A program made the translations under genes and the position numbers. Of a stretch of DNA of 64,000 bases, positions 1 through 7,639 are shown one piece after another. The DNA lies in assembly GCA_934667505.1 (NCBI GenBank), contig CAKULY010000010.1:10528-74527 (forward strand), read 5' to 3'. Origin of the DNA: an uncultured Treponema sp. (lineage in GTDB: Bacteria; Spirochaetota; Spirochaetia; Treponematales; Treponemataceae). The notes beneath the pieces are model-generated. The model made no database searches. It was not told where the DNA came from and was given only the letters and a program-made list of their open reading frames with translations. Position 1 is the stretch's first letter; each line of letters opens with the position of its first letter.

Positions 1-206
1 TTTCCATATCCCCAACCTTCATCGACCCAAATTTTTTTTGATGTTTGATTTTTTACTAACTCAAAATTAGAGTTTGGTTGAGAATAATTAAATGATTGTT
101 CGTTTTGCATAAAAGGTTTTGGTTTAAAACTTTCATGGAAATTGTTTTGTGCAAAAATACTTGTAGTACAAATAAAAGTGATTAGAATTAATAATATTTT
201 CTTCAT
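1..206 (-). CDS. Secreted protein, N-terminal fragment (C-terminus beyond window)
   Basis: The gene reads leftward off the window; only about 68 codons are visible. The start ATG at 206 has an SD (GAGG) about 7 nt upstream. Residues 1-19 form a classic signal peptide (MKK, a hydrophobic stretch of Leu/Ile, then SIFA|Q), so the product is exported. The mature part is rich in Asn, Gln, Ser and Phe and I recognise no domain in it. It lies 15 nt downstream of the stop of the lipoprotein gene at 222-1763 in the same direction, so the two are probably cotranscribed. The function is unknown. Confidence 0.6.
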   Translation of the reverse strand, partial: MKKILLILITFICTTSIFAQNNFHESFKPKPFMQNEQSFNYSQPNSNFELVKNQTSKKIWVDEGWGYG

Positions 207-221
207 AAAAAACCTCATTTC

Positions 222-1763
222 TTAATTTACTTTTTCAATTTTTATTTTACTGTTGTAAATATCAAGATAAAAATCGTATTCACCGGCTTCTAGATATTGT
301 TCTATATTAGCATTGTAGCCCCATGCTTTTATTTTGTAGGTGCTGCCAATTTGAACCCAATTACCAACTAGGCTTTCATCGTATTCATTGAACCAATATT
401 CATCGAAAATTCCGCCCCAAGCTTTGTCGGCAATTTTAAATTCATACTCTCCGTCTTTTGAAACTTTAATTGGTGTTTTTGTTTTGTATTGGCTAAGAGT
501 TGAAGAAAGTAGTTCCATTATTCCCTCATCAGAAAACTTCCAGTTAATATCATCAAAATTTCCAACTACATAAAAATGAGCATCATCTTCTGAAGAATTT
601 TCTTCCTCATCTGTAGAAATTAACAACATAGGAGTTTCGTCAGACAAATCGAGCGTAAAAGTATACAAACCGCCACCTGTAGAAATTGCTGCATTTTTTG
701 AATACCAATCATCAAACCAGCTTTTAACAACTTTGAACCATTCGTTTTTAGGAACAAGACCTTGGTAATTTAGAACTACAGAATAATCCTGAGTATCATC
801 TTTAGTCATAATTTTAAAGCCGTAAATATTTTTTGGAAGATACAAAGTTGCTTGGAAAACACCTTCTGCAATTTCTTTCATGTTATTATAGCCATCATAT
901 GCTCCCCATTGTTTTGAAGAATCTGCCGTAAAGTTTCCTTGAACATACCACAAATAGTCATTTCCATTGTATTCAGATTCTTCTGTACTTGCGGAACGTA
1001 CACCAGCAGGTTTTGAATAAGAAAGATTTCCGTTTGCATCTATGGAGATTACACGTTCTGTGGTTGTGGAAATATAAGCAAAATATTTATCATTTCTATA
1101 TACATGGCCAGAAATTTTTTCAGACTTTTTTATTGTAAATTTGTACCATTTGTATTTTGTGCTTCCTGAATAGGATGTACTTCCTGTTGCTACTCCTGCA
1201 ACTATTTTGCTTGTTGAGTAAGAATCTGCATTGTCATAATATCTTACGACAGGAACTACATTTTTTTTACTATTGTTGCTGTACCATTCACTCTGCACAT
1301 AAATTATTTGATTTGTCTTTTTAGATGAACTAGAAGTTCCTTTTTTGCTAAAAGGTGTGTTTCCAATACTTGTATTTCCAGAAGAACTCTTGGTTACCGA
1401 ACTTTTTGAAGCAGCAGGGGTCTTTGTGCTGCCTTTTGCACCGCCAGACTTCTTCGCTTTATGCGTTACATTTTTCTTCCCTCTCTTTCTTATAGCACGA
1501 CTGCTATCATCATCAGAAAGTTCCAAATCTCCGCTTTCAAGCAAATAATCGCCTTGTTTTATAGAATATGTTCCATTTTCATTTAAAACATAGACAATTC
1601 CAAGTTCGTCATCCACGTATTCACCGAAAAATTCATCATCTGTTTCGATTTCCGAATCTTCTGAACCAGAATCGTTGTTCTGACACCCCACCATAAACAT
1701 CCCGCACATAGCTCCCACCAACAAAAGCCATGCCAAATAAGCCAACTTTTTCACCATTCTCAT
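222..1763 (-). CDS. Lipoprotein with possible beta-sandwich (carbohydrate-binding-like) domains
   Basis: A 513-residue protein. The N-terminus has a lipobox (FMVGC, Cys about residue 27), so it is probably lipidated and anchored in a membrane. Residues about 28-80 are acidic. Residues about 90-150 are a Lys/Ser/Thr-rich low-complexity linker. Two similar later segments, with WYVQGNF near residue 265 and FYVVGNF near residue 400, each followed by an F/Y-K-I-like strand, resemble the starts of starch-binding or SusE/SusF-like beta-sandwich modules. That likeness is by eye only. The ATG at 1763 is supported by GAGAGG about 7 nt upstream. The role is inferred to be surface binding; the substrate is unknown. 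Confidence 0.6.
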   Translation of the reverse strand: MRMVKKLAYLAWLLLVGAMCGMFMVGCQNNDSGSEDSEIETDDEFFGEYVDDELGIVYVLNENGTYSIKQGDYLLESGDLELSDDDSSRAIRKRGKKNVTHKAKKSGGAKGSTKTPAASKSSVTKSSSGNTSIGNTPFSKKGTSSSSKKTNQIIYVQSEWYSNNSKKNVVPVVRYYDNADSYSTSKIVAGVATGSTSYSGSTKYKWYKFTIKKSEKISGHVYRNDKYFAYISTTTERVISIDANGNLSYSKPAGVRSASTEESEYNGNDYLWYVQGNFTADSSKQWGAYDGYNNMKEIAEGVFQATLYLPKNIYGFKIMTKDDTQDYSVVLNYQGLVPKNEWFKVVKSWFDDWYSKNAAISTGGGLYTFTLDLSDETPMLLISTDEEENSSEDDAHFYVVGNFDDINWKFSDEGIMELLSSTLSQYKTKTPIKVSKDGEYEFKIADKAWGGIFDEYWFNEYDESLVGNWVQIGSTYKIKAWGYNANIEQYLEAGEYDFYLDIYNSKIKIEKVN

Positions 1764-1876
1764 AAATTACCTCTCGAAAAAAAGTTAATATGAAAAATGA
1801 TATTGGCAAAAAAACAGGTTCGGTATCGTTTAAATAATGATTTGATTATAGACAAGGGTAGGGAATTTTGAATGTT

Positions 1877-2155
1877 TTAGCAGTAATATTTTATTTCACC
1901 AAAATATTCTTTCCATTTTGCAATAATTTCAAAAGAACGCGCTTCAATAGTCTTCATTATAAAATTTAATTTGTGGGAAGGAATATTTGATTTGTTATGA
2001 GCAAGAAGTGTCCTATGGTCTTTTGTAATCCAAATTTTTGTAGCATTTTCAGAGGGAACTCCTTCGCATACATGAACGTGAATCGGCTCTAAAGGATTAG
2101 ATTCTGCAAACCACATAAAAACAACATAGCAACCAATTTTAAAAACCTGAGGCAT
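1877..2155 (-). CDS. DUF4160 family protein
   Basis: A 92-residue protein. The N-terminus (MPQVFKIGCYVVFMW followed by NPLEPIHVHV) matches the pattern of DUF4160 proteins, which open with MP..., a short hydrophobic strand and a P-x-H-x-H motif. DUF4160 genes usually sit in small two-gene cassettes and have been suspected of toxin-antitoxin-like roles; their biochemistry is not established. The ATG at 2155 is preferred over an in-frame TTG two codons upstream because GGAGG lies about 9 nt before the ATG. The gene overlaps the upstream partner (2139-2417) by 17 nt, so translation is probably coupled. Confidence 0.65.
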   Translation of the reverse strand: MPQVFKIGCYVVFMWFAESNPLEPIHVHVCEGVPSENATKIWITKDHRTLLAHNKSNIPSHKLNFIMKTIEARSFEIIAKWKEYFGEIKYYC

Positions 2156-2417
2156 TTTCAAATCCTCCAGAACGAGCCAATTGAATAATTATATGTGCAG
2201 TGCTCTCTAAAAAATCTTGAAAATATGCAATGCGTTCATCAGAAAAGCCCTGTTTTTTTGTCCACGTATAATCTGGAAGCCAACATTCTGCCGAATTAAA
2301 ACCGCCTTCAACAGGTTGTTCAAAATAAACTTTTACACATTCTTTTCCGTTTTTATTGATTATCTCAGAATGGGCAATCCCCGTGCCATCGTTTAGCGTC
2401 ATATAATTATACATCAT
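2139..2417 (-). CDS. Small hypothetical protein, partner of DUF4160 gene
   Basis: A 92-residue acidic protein with no signal peptide and no domain I can name. It begins MMYNYMTLNDGT and ends GGFENASGF. The region around residues 35-60 looks like short beta strands (VKVYFEQP, AECWLPDY), followed by an amphipathic helix (about 60-85). The ATG at 2417 is chosen over a TTG two codons upstream because GGGAG is about 6 nt before it. The gene is first in an overlapping two-gene cassette with the DUF4160 gene. DUF4160 genes are often paired with DUF2442, but this protein does not look like DUF2442 to me. Confidence 0.55.
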   Translation of the reverse strand: MMYNYMTLNDGTGIAHSEIINKNGKECVKVYFEQPVEGGFNSAECWLPDYTWTKKQGFSDERIAYFQDFLESTAHIIIQLARSGGFENASGF

Positions 2418-2493
2418 ACGCAACTCCCATAAATCAGTTTAATTATATCACGAGATTTTAAAAGAATCGATTTTATTTCTGAGATTTTTTCTT

Positions 2494-2625
2494 TTGGGCT
2501 TCCGGCAAAACTTCGTGAACGAACTTTTGCCGTCGGGCTTTTCGTGGCTCTCGCTCCGCTCGCCTTGCGGCCGGTATTTTTTGCAAGCAAAAAACACGCG
2601 CTTCGCGCCCACTACAATCCCTAAG
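2494..2625 (+). repeat. Hairpin-modular intergenic repeat, copy 1
   Basis: A non-coding element that begins TTTTGGGC, then an imperfect palindrome with CGGCAAAA (2503-2510) pairing TTTTGCCG (2525-2532). This is followed by CGTCGGGCT and TCGTGG, further small palindromes (TTTTTTGC/GCAAAAAA near 2576-2593, GCGC-TTC-GCGC near 2598-2608), and an ATCCCTA end. Two other loci in the window (12206-12307 and 31511-31634) share the layout. Similar GGGC...GGGCT intergenic repeats are common in some bacteria; the mechanism is unknown. It occupies much of the 360-nt gene-free stretch 2418-2777. Confidence 0.6.
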
Positions 2626-2659
2626 CCTTGTGAAAAACTAGGGGAATTTATTGCAGATG

Positions 2660-2719
2660 AAAAAAATTGACCTGCAATAAATTGCTGACAGTGTTTGCTT
2701 TGCAAATATTGCAGGTCAA
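2660..2719 (-). terminator. Rho-independent terminator of the FN3-like lipoprotein gene
   Basis: On the minus strand a perfect 12-bp stem (TTGACCTGCAAT at 2667-2678 against ATTGCAGGTCAA at 2708-2719) is followed by seven T. It lies about 60 nt past the stop of the lipoprotein gene at 2778. A second inverted repeat (GAATGGCAA/TTGCCATTC, 2726-2758) and outer AGGTCAA/TTGACCT arms lie between the stop and the terminator, so the 3' UTR is strongly structured. Confidence 0.75.
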
Positions 2720-2777
2720 GACAAGGAATGGCAATGGAGCAAAATGCAGTTGCCATTCTGGTGATGAAAAGATTGAC

Positions 2778-3902
2778 CTAGAATGTTACAGAAACAGGTC
2801 CTACAAGTTCACTTTCAGTTTCAGGATTTGCATCTTCATCAGGTGTGTCAGCAGCCTTTATCCAAAAATAATATGTCTTGTTAGATTTAAAAATTCCAGA
2901 ATCAAATTCGTAATATCCAAATTCTTCTTCATCTGTATATTTAAAACAATTGCTTTGAACTGCCTTTAGTTTCGCTTTTGCAAAATTATCTACATTTGCA
3001 TAATAAATTTTATAGTATTCTGGTTTAGGGAATACTTCTTTCAATGTTACAGTTACATTTGAAAATAAATATTTAGATACGGTAAGGTTTGTAGGAGCAT
3101 CAGGCTTTTTATGTTTGAAGTCTAAAAAAACAGGTTCGCTGAAATCACTGTAACCGTTGTTATAAACTTTTATCCAAAAATAAAGAGGTTTGTCTTCCAA
3201 AAGAATCTGTTCATATATTACTTCATATGAATCAAAATAGTCTTGTTCGTCAGAAGAATATGTATATTTTTTATGCTTTACTTTTTTTGCAGAGGAAATA
3301 TCATTCTCCGTGTTGGTGTAAAGATAATATTTATTATAGCTAGAGGAATTATAAAATTTAACAGGATCCCAAGTTACCACAATTTTGTTCAATATTTCTT
3401 TTGAATATTTGACTTTCAAATTTTCCGGATACGGAATTTCATTTTCGAATTTGTATGAAAAGGTTTTGGGTGTTATACCGCTTTTTCTTGGGTCCTTGTA
3501 TAAATTGCTATTTGTTTTCGGATCGTAGTCCGCAATGTATCCCCAAAAATAATATGTGCCAATATTCTGTGTCTCTGCGGATAATTCCAACAAAGCACGA
3601 TTATTATTATAATCGTATTTAGCTTCGCTGGCGGTGGCGGATTTTAAATTGTCAGTCGTGTTGTAATATATGTAAGTGGTTCCGTTGGAGATAGGCTCGT
3701 ATTCATCTGCAATTATATAATACTTATTAGTTCCAGCGTATTCCACTTTAAAACTTTCTATAGGATGGCACTTATTCGTGTATTCTCTAGTAGGAATTGT
3801 AATGAAGTCACTTTTAGTTTCTGGCTCCTGTTTGCAGCCGCATATAACTGACAATGAAATAACCGATGCCAAAATTAGGATTGCTTTTTTTATTGTTTTC
3901 AT
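2778..3902 (-). CDS. Lipoprotein with fibronectin type III-like repeats
   Basis: A 374-residue protein. A lipobox (VICGC, Cys 23) follows a basic, hydrophobic N-terminus, so the mature protein should be lipid-anchored. Two or three segments have FN3-like starts, P-x-N-L-x-V followed by a Val-Thr-Trp or Val-Thr-Leu strand and a KYYLY or YKIYY strand: PYPENLKVKYSKE near residue 155 and PDAPTNLTVSKY near residue 270. There are many Tyr and Lys residues. Such domains usually serve as spacers or binding modules on the surface. The ATG at 3902 has GGGAGAA about 7 nt upstream. It is monocistronic, ending at a strong terminator. The ligand is unknown. Confidence 0.65.
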   Translation of the reverse strand: MKTIKKAILILASVISLSVICGCKQEPETKSDFITIPTREYTNKCHPIESFKVEYAGTNKYYIIADEYEPISNGTTYIYYNTTDNLKSATASEAKYDYNNNRALLELSAETQNIGTYYFWGYIADYDPKTNSNLYKDPRKSGITPKTFSYKFENEIPYPENLKVKYSKEILNKIVVTWDPVKFYNSSSYNKYYLYTNTENDISSAKKVKHKKYTYSSDEQDYFDSYEVIYEQILLEDKPLYFWIKVYNNGYSDFSEPVFLDFKHKKPDAPTNLTVSKYLFSNVTVTLKEVFPKPEYYKIYYANVDNFAKAKLKAVQSNCFKYTDEEEFGYYEFDSGIFKSNKTYYFWIKAADTPDEDANPETESELVGPVSVTF

Positions 3903-3950
3903 TTGATTTCTCCCATTTGATAATGTCTGTTTTAAATTAATTTGTGGTGT

Positions 3951-4010
3951 AAAAAATAAGGCAACCTATAAAGCCGCAAGCACAAATAGTGTCCTGCTTT
4001 ATAGGTTGCC
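3951..4010 (-). terminator. Rho-independent terminator after the 53-residue gene
   Basis: A perfect 15-bp inverted repeat (left arm 3960-3974, right arm 3996-4010, GGCAACCTATAAAGC and its complement) starts 7 nt past the TAA of the small gene. On the minus strand it is followed by CTTATTTTTT. The strength of the hairpin and its tight spacing support the small upstream reading frame as a real transcribed gene. Confidence 0.8.
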
Positions 4011-4017
4011 CATCTGC

Positions 4018-4179
4018 TTATTTTCTAGTTCCGCTGCTTGAGCCTTTGCTGCCGCTTGAACTTCCACTGCTCGGAGGATTGTTTCCTCTTTGTCCGCCGC
4101 TAGGATTTCCAGTTGTAGAAGGCATTCTTCCGCCTTCTCCGTAGTACGGATTTCCTGGTGTTACAGTTGTTTTTCCCAT
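4018..4179 (-). CDS. Small Gly/Ser/Pro-rich protein (53 aa)
   Basis: A short gene found by reading the minus strand: ATG at 4179, TAA at 4018-4020, 53 codons. AGGAG sits about 7 nt before the ATG and a strong terminator follows the stop, so the signals are those of a real mini-gene. The product starts MGKTTVTPGNPYYGEGGR and continues as a disordered, Ser/Gly/Asn-rich tail ending in TRK. There is no signal peptide, no cysteine and no hydrophobic segment. It is probably an unstructured cytosolic peptide; I cannot assign a function. It is divergent from the export operon at 4390. Confidence 0.6.
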   Translation of the reverse strand: MGKTTVTPGNPYYGEGGRMPSTTGNPSGGQRGNNPPSSGSSSGSKGSSSGTRK

Positions 4180-4236
4180 TTTTTCTCCTGTAAAAAAACT
4201 GATGTGAAAATTTAAATTTTCGATTTGGTTGTTCTT

Positions 4237-4317
4237 TCCAAACGCAAAAACGTGCGTAGCAGTGTTTTTGCGTTTGGAGCAGATTAGTCAACCTGCTCCA
4301 ATGGTATACCATTGGAG
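4237..4317. other. Three overlapping inverted repeats upstream of export operon
   Basis: Three inverted repeats overlap in series. The first is a perfect 15-bp stem (TCCAAACGCAAAAAC at 4237-4251 with 4264-4278). The second is TTGGAGCAG at 4273-4281 with CTGCTCCAA at 4293-4301. The third is a perfect 22-bp palindrome at 4296-4317 centred on GTATAC. Neighbouring structures share arms, so they would exclude each other in RNA. On the plus strand the last palindrome runs into TTTTTA. This could be an attenuator, a bidirectional terminator or an operator for the operon starting at 4390. Confidence 0.5.
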
Positions 4318-4340
4318 TTTTTATAAACTTTTTACGTTGT

Positions 4341-4370
4341 TTGCTTTGGACTGTAACTTTTTTCTATAAA
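4341..4370 (+). promoter_or_regulatory. Candidate promoter of the export operon
   Basis: TTGCTT (4341-4346), an 18-bp spacer, then TATAAA (4365-4370), 19 nt before the ATG at 4390. This predicts a leader of only about 13 nt. No Shine-Dalgarno is visible before that ATG. Confidence 0.4.
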
Positions 4371-4389
4371 GCAGTATTTTAATTGTAGT

Positions 4390-5799
4390 ATGGTAAAAAA
4401 AATCTTTGTTTGGGCGGGATTTGCATTATTTTTTTCTGTTTTTCAATACGCCCAGCCAAGTTTGAAATTTTGGCTAGAAAATGACTTGGAATTAAAAAGA
4501 CTCGCCCTTGAGCTTGAAAAAGCACAGCTTTCAAACCAGGAAACAAAGATTTCAAATGGAATTTCAGTTCAACTTGCTTCAGGCAGCGTTTCTTTTCAGC
4601 CAAATGAAAAAGGCTCTAAAGTTTCTTTTTCTCCTTCAGGAACAATTTCCATGCCGTTCGCGGCGAATCTTTCTTTGAAAGGTGCTTCAAAAGTTCAAAT
4701 CAACGAGCAAACAAATACTGTAACGGATACGTCAATTTCTATTTCTGCGGATATTTTTTCCTCTTCTGGATTAGAAAGAAAAATAACTGCTTTGCAGTCG
4801 CAAAGAACCCTTCTTGAAGCGCAAAGGGCTTTTAAAGAACGAGCGGTTGAATCGGAAACTGAATTTTACAAGGAGCTAAAAGAACTTTTTTCAAGCGCAA
4901 GCGAAATTGTCTCCGCTAAAAACGACTTGTATGACGACACAATCGAATTTGAAAAAGTAAAGTCAAAAGGATTTGAAAAAACTTCTGCAAGCTACAGGCA
5001 GGCGCAAATGAAAGTCCTTTCAGACAGCCATACTGTAGAAACAAAAGTCCGTCAGCTTGAGCATAAAATCGCGGTCTTCGCTTCAAAATGTGGTTCTGAA
5101 TACAAAAAGGGCTCAAATCCATTTGATTTTTTACCAAATTCAATTCCTGAAGTAGAAGCTGTGGATGTTCTTTCGTTTAAAAAAGAAAACTATAAAAAAA
5201 TTGAAAAGGCGAATTGGAATATTCAGCTTGCCGAGCTTCAAATTAAAGCGGAAAAATCCTTTTCTTTAAATGCGAATGTGGGTTATACTTTTGAAAATTC
5301 AAATGCAGCTCCTGCAAATGGCAAAAATCCTGACACAATTGATGCAGGTCTTTCTTCAAGCTATAAAGGAATTAATGTTGCCGGAGGAATTTCTGTTCCT
5401 GTTGACAGTCAAAATAAAAATCCAGTTTACACGCTTAGTGCTTCTGTAAATCCTGCCGCATTTTTTACAGATGATATTTCAAAAAAGAAGACGCAAATCA
5501 CTTTAAAAGAAGAAAAACTCTCGTTAGAGTCCGCCTTAGACGACTACGAAACGGACCTGGTTGATTGCCAGACAGAACTTGCCGACATAAACTGGCAAAA
5601 AGAAACAAATATTCACACTTTTGGTTTGTATTCATCTCTTGAAAATGATTTGGCTAAATATTTAAAAGAAGGAATTATAACGGAAAGCGAATACAACAGC
5701 AGCGCAGCGAACAAAGAATTGTACCGCATAAAGATTTTAATAAATGCAATTGATTTAATAATCTTTAATAATCAAACAAAGCTTTTGTTTTGTGAATAA
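4390..5799 (+). CDS. TolC-like outer membrane efflux protein
   Basis: A 469-residue protein with an N-terminal signal peptide (basic MVKK, hydrophobic core, ending near residue 22). The remainder is the alternation of long coiled-coil helices and beta-strand segments typical of the outer membrane efflux protein (OEP/TolC) family: heptad-like Lys/Glu/Leu stretches around residues 25-60, 130-240 and 370-440. The length is typical. It would form the outer-membrane channel of a tripartite exporter with the periplasmic adaptor and ABC genes directly downstream. The next gene starts 15 nt after its stop. The start codon has no clear Shine-Dalgarno. The identity of the exported substrate is not visible from the sequence. 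Confidence 0.75.
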   Translation: MVKKIFVWAGFALFFSVFQYAQPSLKFWLENDLELKRLALELEKAQLSNQETKISNGISVQLASGSVSFQPNEKGSKVSFSPSGTISMPFAANLSLKGASKVQINEQTNTVTDTSISISADIFSSSGLERKITALQSQRTLLEAQRAFKERAVESETEFYKELKELFSSASEIVSAKNDLYDDTIEFEKVKSKGFEKTSASYRQAQMKVLSDSHTVETKVRQLEHKIAVFASKCGSEYKKGSNPFDFLPNSIPEVEAVDVLSFKKENYKKIEKANWNIQLAELQIKAEKSFSLNANVGYTFENSNAAPANGKNPDTIDAGLSSSYKGINVAGGISVPVDSQNKNPVYTLSASVNPAAFFTDDISKKKTQITLKEEKLSLESALDDYETDLVDCQTELADINWQKETNIHTFGLYSSLENDLAKYLKEGIITESEYNSSAANKELYRIKILINAIDLIIFNNQTKLLFCE

Positions 5800-5814
5800 A
5801 TCATAGGAATCGTT

Positions 5815-6870
5815 ATGAAAAACAAAAAAGCGTATAAAAAAATTATTGCAATCCTTGTACTGCTTGCAGTTTTTGCAGCTCTTTTTTTTCTGATAGCAAG
5901 AAAAAGCCTAGCAGTTAAAAAAGAAGGCGCAGAAGGAATCGCCATTTTAAAAGAAGTCTACGAAAATAACATAGAAATTGCCGGCACCGTTTCCGCCGCG
6001 GAAGAACAAATTCTTCAAGCGAAAAGCGATGGAACTGTGCTTGGCGTCTACGTAAAAAAAGGCGATAAGGTAAAAAAGGGAGATATAATTATTCAGCTTG
6101 ATTCCACAGAGCAAGACTACAATCTTGCAAAACTTGATTACAATATGGCTTCTACAAAAATTAGCGGCTCTAAAAAAGAATTGGAGCTTCAGCAAAAAGA
6201 GAGGCTTTCGCTTCTGCAAAAAATTGAAGACCGGAAAGTTTGCGCGACTTTTGATGGAATTATTGCCGATATTGATGTTTCTGAAGGAGATTCAATGGAA
6301 GCAAAAGATTCTGTGGGAACTTTGGTAAACGTTGACTATCTTACAGCGGAAGTTGAAATTCCAGAAACTGATGTTTCAAAATTAAAAGCAGGTCAGGAAG
6401 TTGAATTTAAGTTCCCCGCTTACGAAGGAGTTGTGAAAGGCTATGTTGTCAGCTGGCCTGCAATCGGTTCTGTTACAAGCCGCGGGGCGACAATTGTAAT
6501 GGCAACTATCAGAATTGACGAATATCCTAAGCAGATTCTTCCGAACTATTCTTTTACAGGAAAAATTATTATAACCGCTCCTGTAGAAAATCTGGTTCTT
6601 GCAAAAGAAGCTGTTGCAAAAGATGAAAATGGTAATTTTTTTGTTCAAGAAGTTTCAAGCGACGAAAAAATTTTTGTAAAGCTTTCTGCCTATGGCAATG
6701 ATTTTTATAAAGTTGAAAGCGGACTAAGCGGCAACGAAGTGCTGAAAGTTTTGAGCAAGAACAGGCCTTCTGGCTATAAAAAAAGTTCTGCGCACGCAGA
6801 CTCTGCAAGCAGCAAAGAAAGAGATCCGGGAAGGATGAATCTTATGCCAGGTCTAGGCGGTCCGCGATGA
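5815..6870 (+). CDS. MacA-like periplasmic adaptor (membrane fusion protein)
   Basis: A 351-residue protein with one N-terminal transmembrane segment (about residues 9-28). This is followed by a barrel-sandwich/lipoyl-like region (QAKSDGTVLGVYVKKGDKV near residue 65 and the returning half FDGIIADIDVSEGD near residue 145) split by a short coiled coil rich in Lys/Glu/Leu, then beta-barrel strands. This is the HlyD/MacA adaptor plan that links an inner-membrane ABC transporter to a TolC-like channel. The C-terminus has a Ser/Lys-rich tail. It overlaps the ATPase gene by 4 nt (ATGA), indicating coupled translation. Confidence 0.82.
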   Translation: MKNKKAYKKIIAILVLLAVFAALFFLIARKSLAVKKEGAEGIAILKEVYENNIEIAGTVSAAEEQILQAKSDGTVLGVYVKKGDKVKKGDIIIQLDSTEQDYNLAKLDYNMASTKISGSKKELELQQKERLSLLQKIEDRKVCATFDGIIADIDVSEGDSMEAKDSVGTLVNVDYLTAEVEIPETDVSKLKAGQEVEFKFPAYEGVVKGYVVSWPAIGSVTSRGATIVMATIRIDEYPKQILPNYSFTGKIIITAPVENLVLAKEAVAKDENGNFFVQEVSSDEKIFVKLSAYGNDFYKVESGLSGNEVLKVLSKNRPSGYKKSSAHADSASSKERDPGRMNLMPGLGGPR

Positions 6871-7625
6871 ATGGTCAGACTGTTATAAAAATGGAAAACG
6901 TAACAAAAACTTATAAAATTGGCAGAGCGGAAGAATCTTCCAAAGTTTACGCTTTAAAAGGCATAAGTTTTTCTATTGAGCAAGGCGAATTTGTTTCGAT
7001 TATGGGGCCTTCTGGTTCTGGAAAATCCACTTGCATGAATATGATTGGCTGTCTTGACCGTCCTTCCTCTGGAATTGTAGAGATTTGCGGAAAGCAGACT
7101 TCAAAAATGAATGAAAAGGAACTTTCTGTTCTGCGGAATTTAACAGTTGGTTTTGTTTTTCAGCAGTATTATTTGCTGCCAACAATGACGGTTTTAGAAA
7201 ACGTTATGCTTCCGCTGCGCTATCAGGGAATACCAAAAAATGAGCGAAAAATTATGGCAGAAAAAGCTTTGGGTCAAGTTCAAATGGAGAACAGAATGCA
7301 GCATAGGCCTATGGAGCTTTCTGGCGGTCAGAAGCAACGGGTCGCAATTGCTAGAGCTATTGTTACAAATCCAAAAATTATTTTAGCAGATGAGCCGACA
7401 GGAGCTTTAGACAGCGCGACAGGAATTCAAGTTCTAAATCTTTTTAAGCAAATAAACAGCAACGGCACAACAATTGTCATTGTAACTCACGACCCATCGA
7501 TTGGAGCTAGCGCTAGCAGATGCATAAAGATTTTTGACGGAAATATTGAATCAGATTTTAAGCAGACTCCAGTTTTTCCGCAAATTCACAATGCAGAACG
7601 AACAAATGTGCAAATGAAAGGTTAA
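6867..7625 (+). CDS. MacB/LolD-type ABC transporter ATPase
   Basis: A 252-residue ABC ATPase. It has Walker A GPSGSGKS (near residue 48), the Q-loop in FVFQQYYLLPTMT, signature LSGGQKQR (near residue 151), Walker B IILADEPTGALD (near residue 171) and the switch His in VTHD. The LADEPTGALD form is characteristic of the MacB/LolD/FtsE class, which power export or mechanotransmission rather than import. It pairs with the FtsX-like permease encoded 14 nt downstream and the MFP and TolC-like proteins upstream. The start is the ATG within the ATGA overlap. Confidence 0.88.
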   Translation: MNGQTVIKMENVTKTYKIGRAEESSKVYALKGISFSIEQGEFVSIMGPSGSGKSTCMNMIGCLDRPSSGIVEICGKQTSKMNEKELSVLRNLTVGFVFQQYYLLPTMTVLENVMLPLRYQGIPKNERKIMAEKALGQVQMENRMQHRPMELSGGQKQRVAIARAIVTNPKIILADEPTGALDSATGIQVLNLFKQINSNGTTIVIVTHDPSIGASASRCIKIFDGNIESDFKQTPVFPQIHNAERTNVQMKG

Positions 7626-7639
7626 AGTGGAGGACAGAA

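Noticed and set aside
2139-2417. Assignment of the DUF4160 partner as DUF2442
   Set aside because: The sequence lacks the expected DUF2442 features, so only its genomic context is reported.
2448-2756. Open frame on the minus strand between the DUF4160 pair and the FN3-like lipoprotein
   Set aside because: It lies over the hairpin repeat and the terminator, has no SD and encodes a low-complexity Lys/Arg-rich tail.
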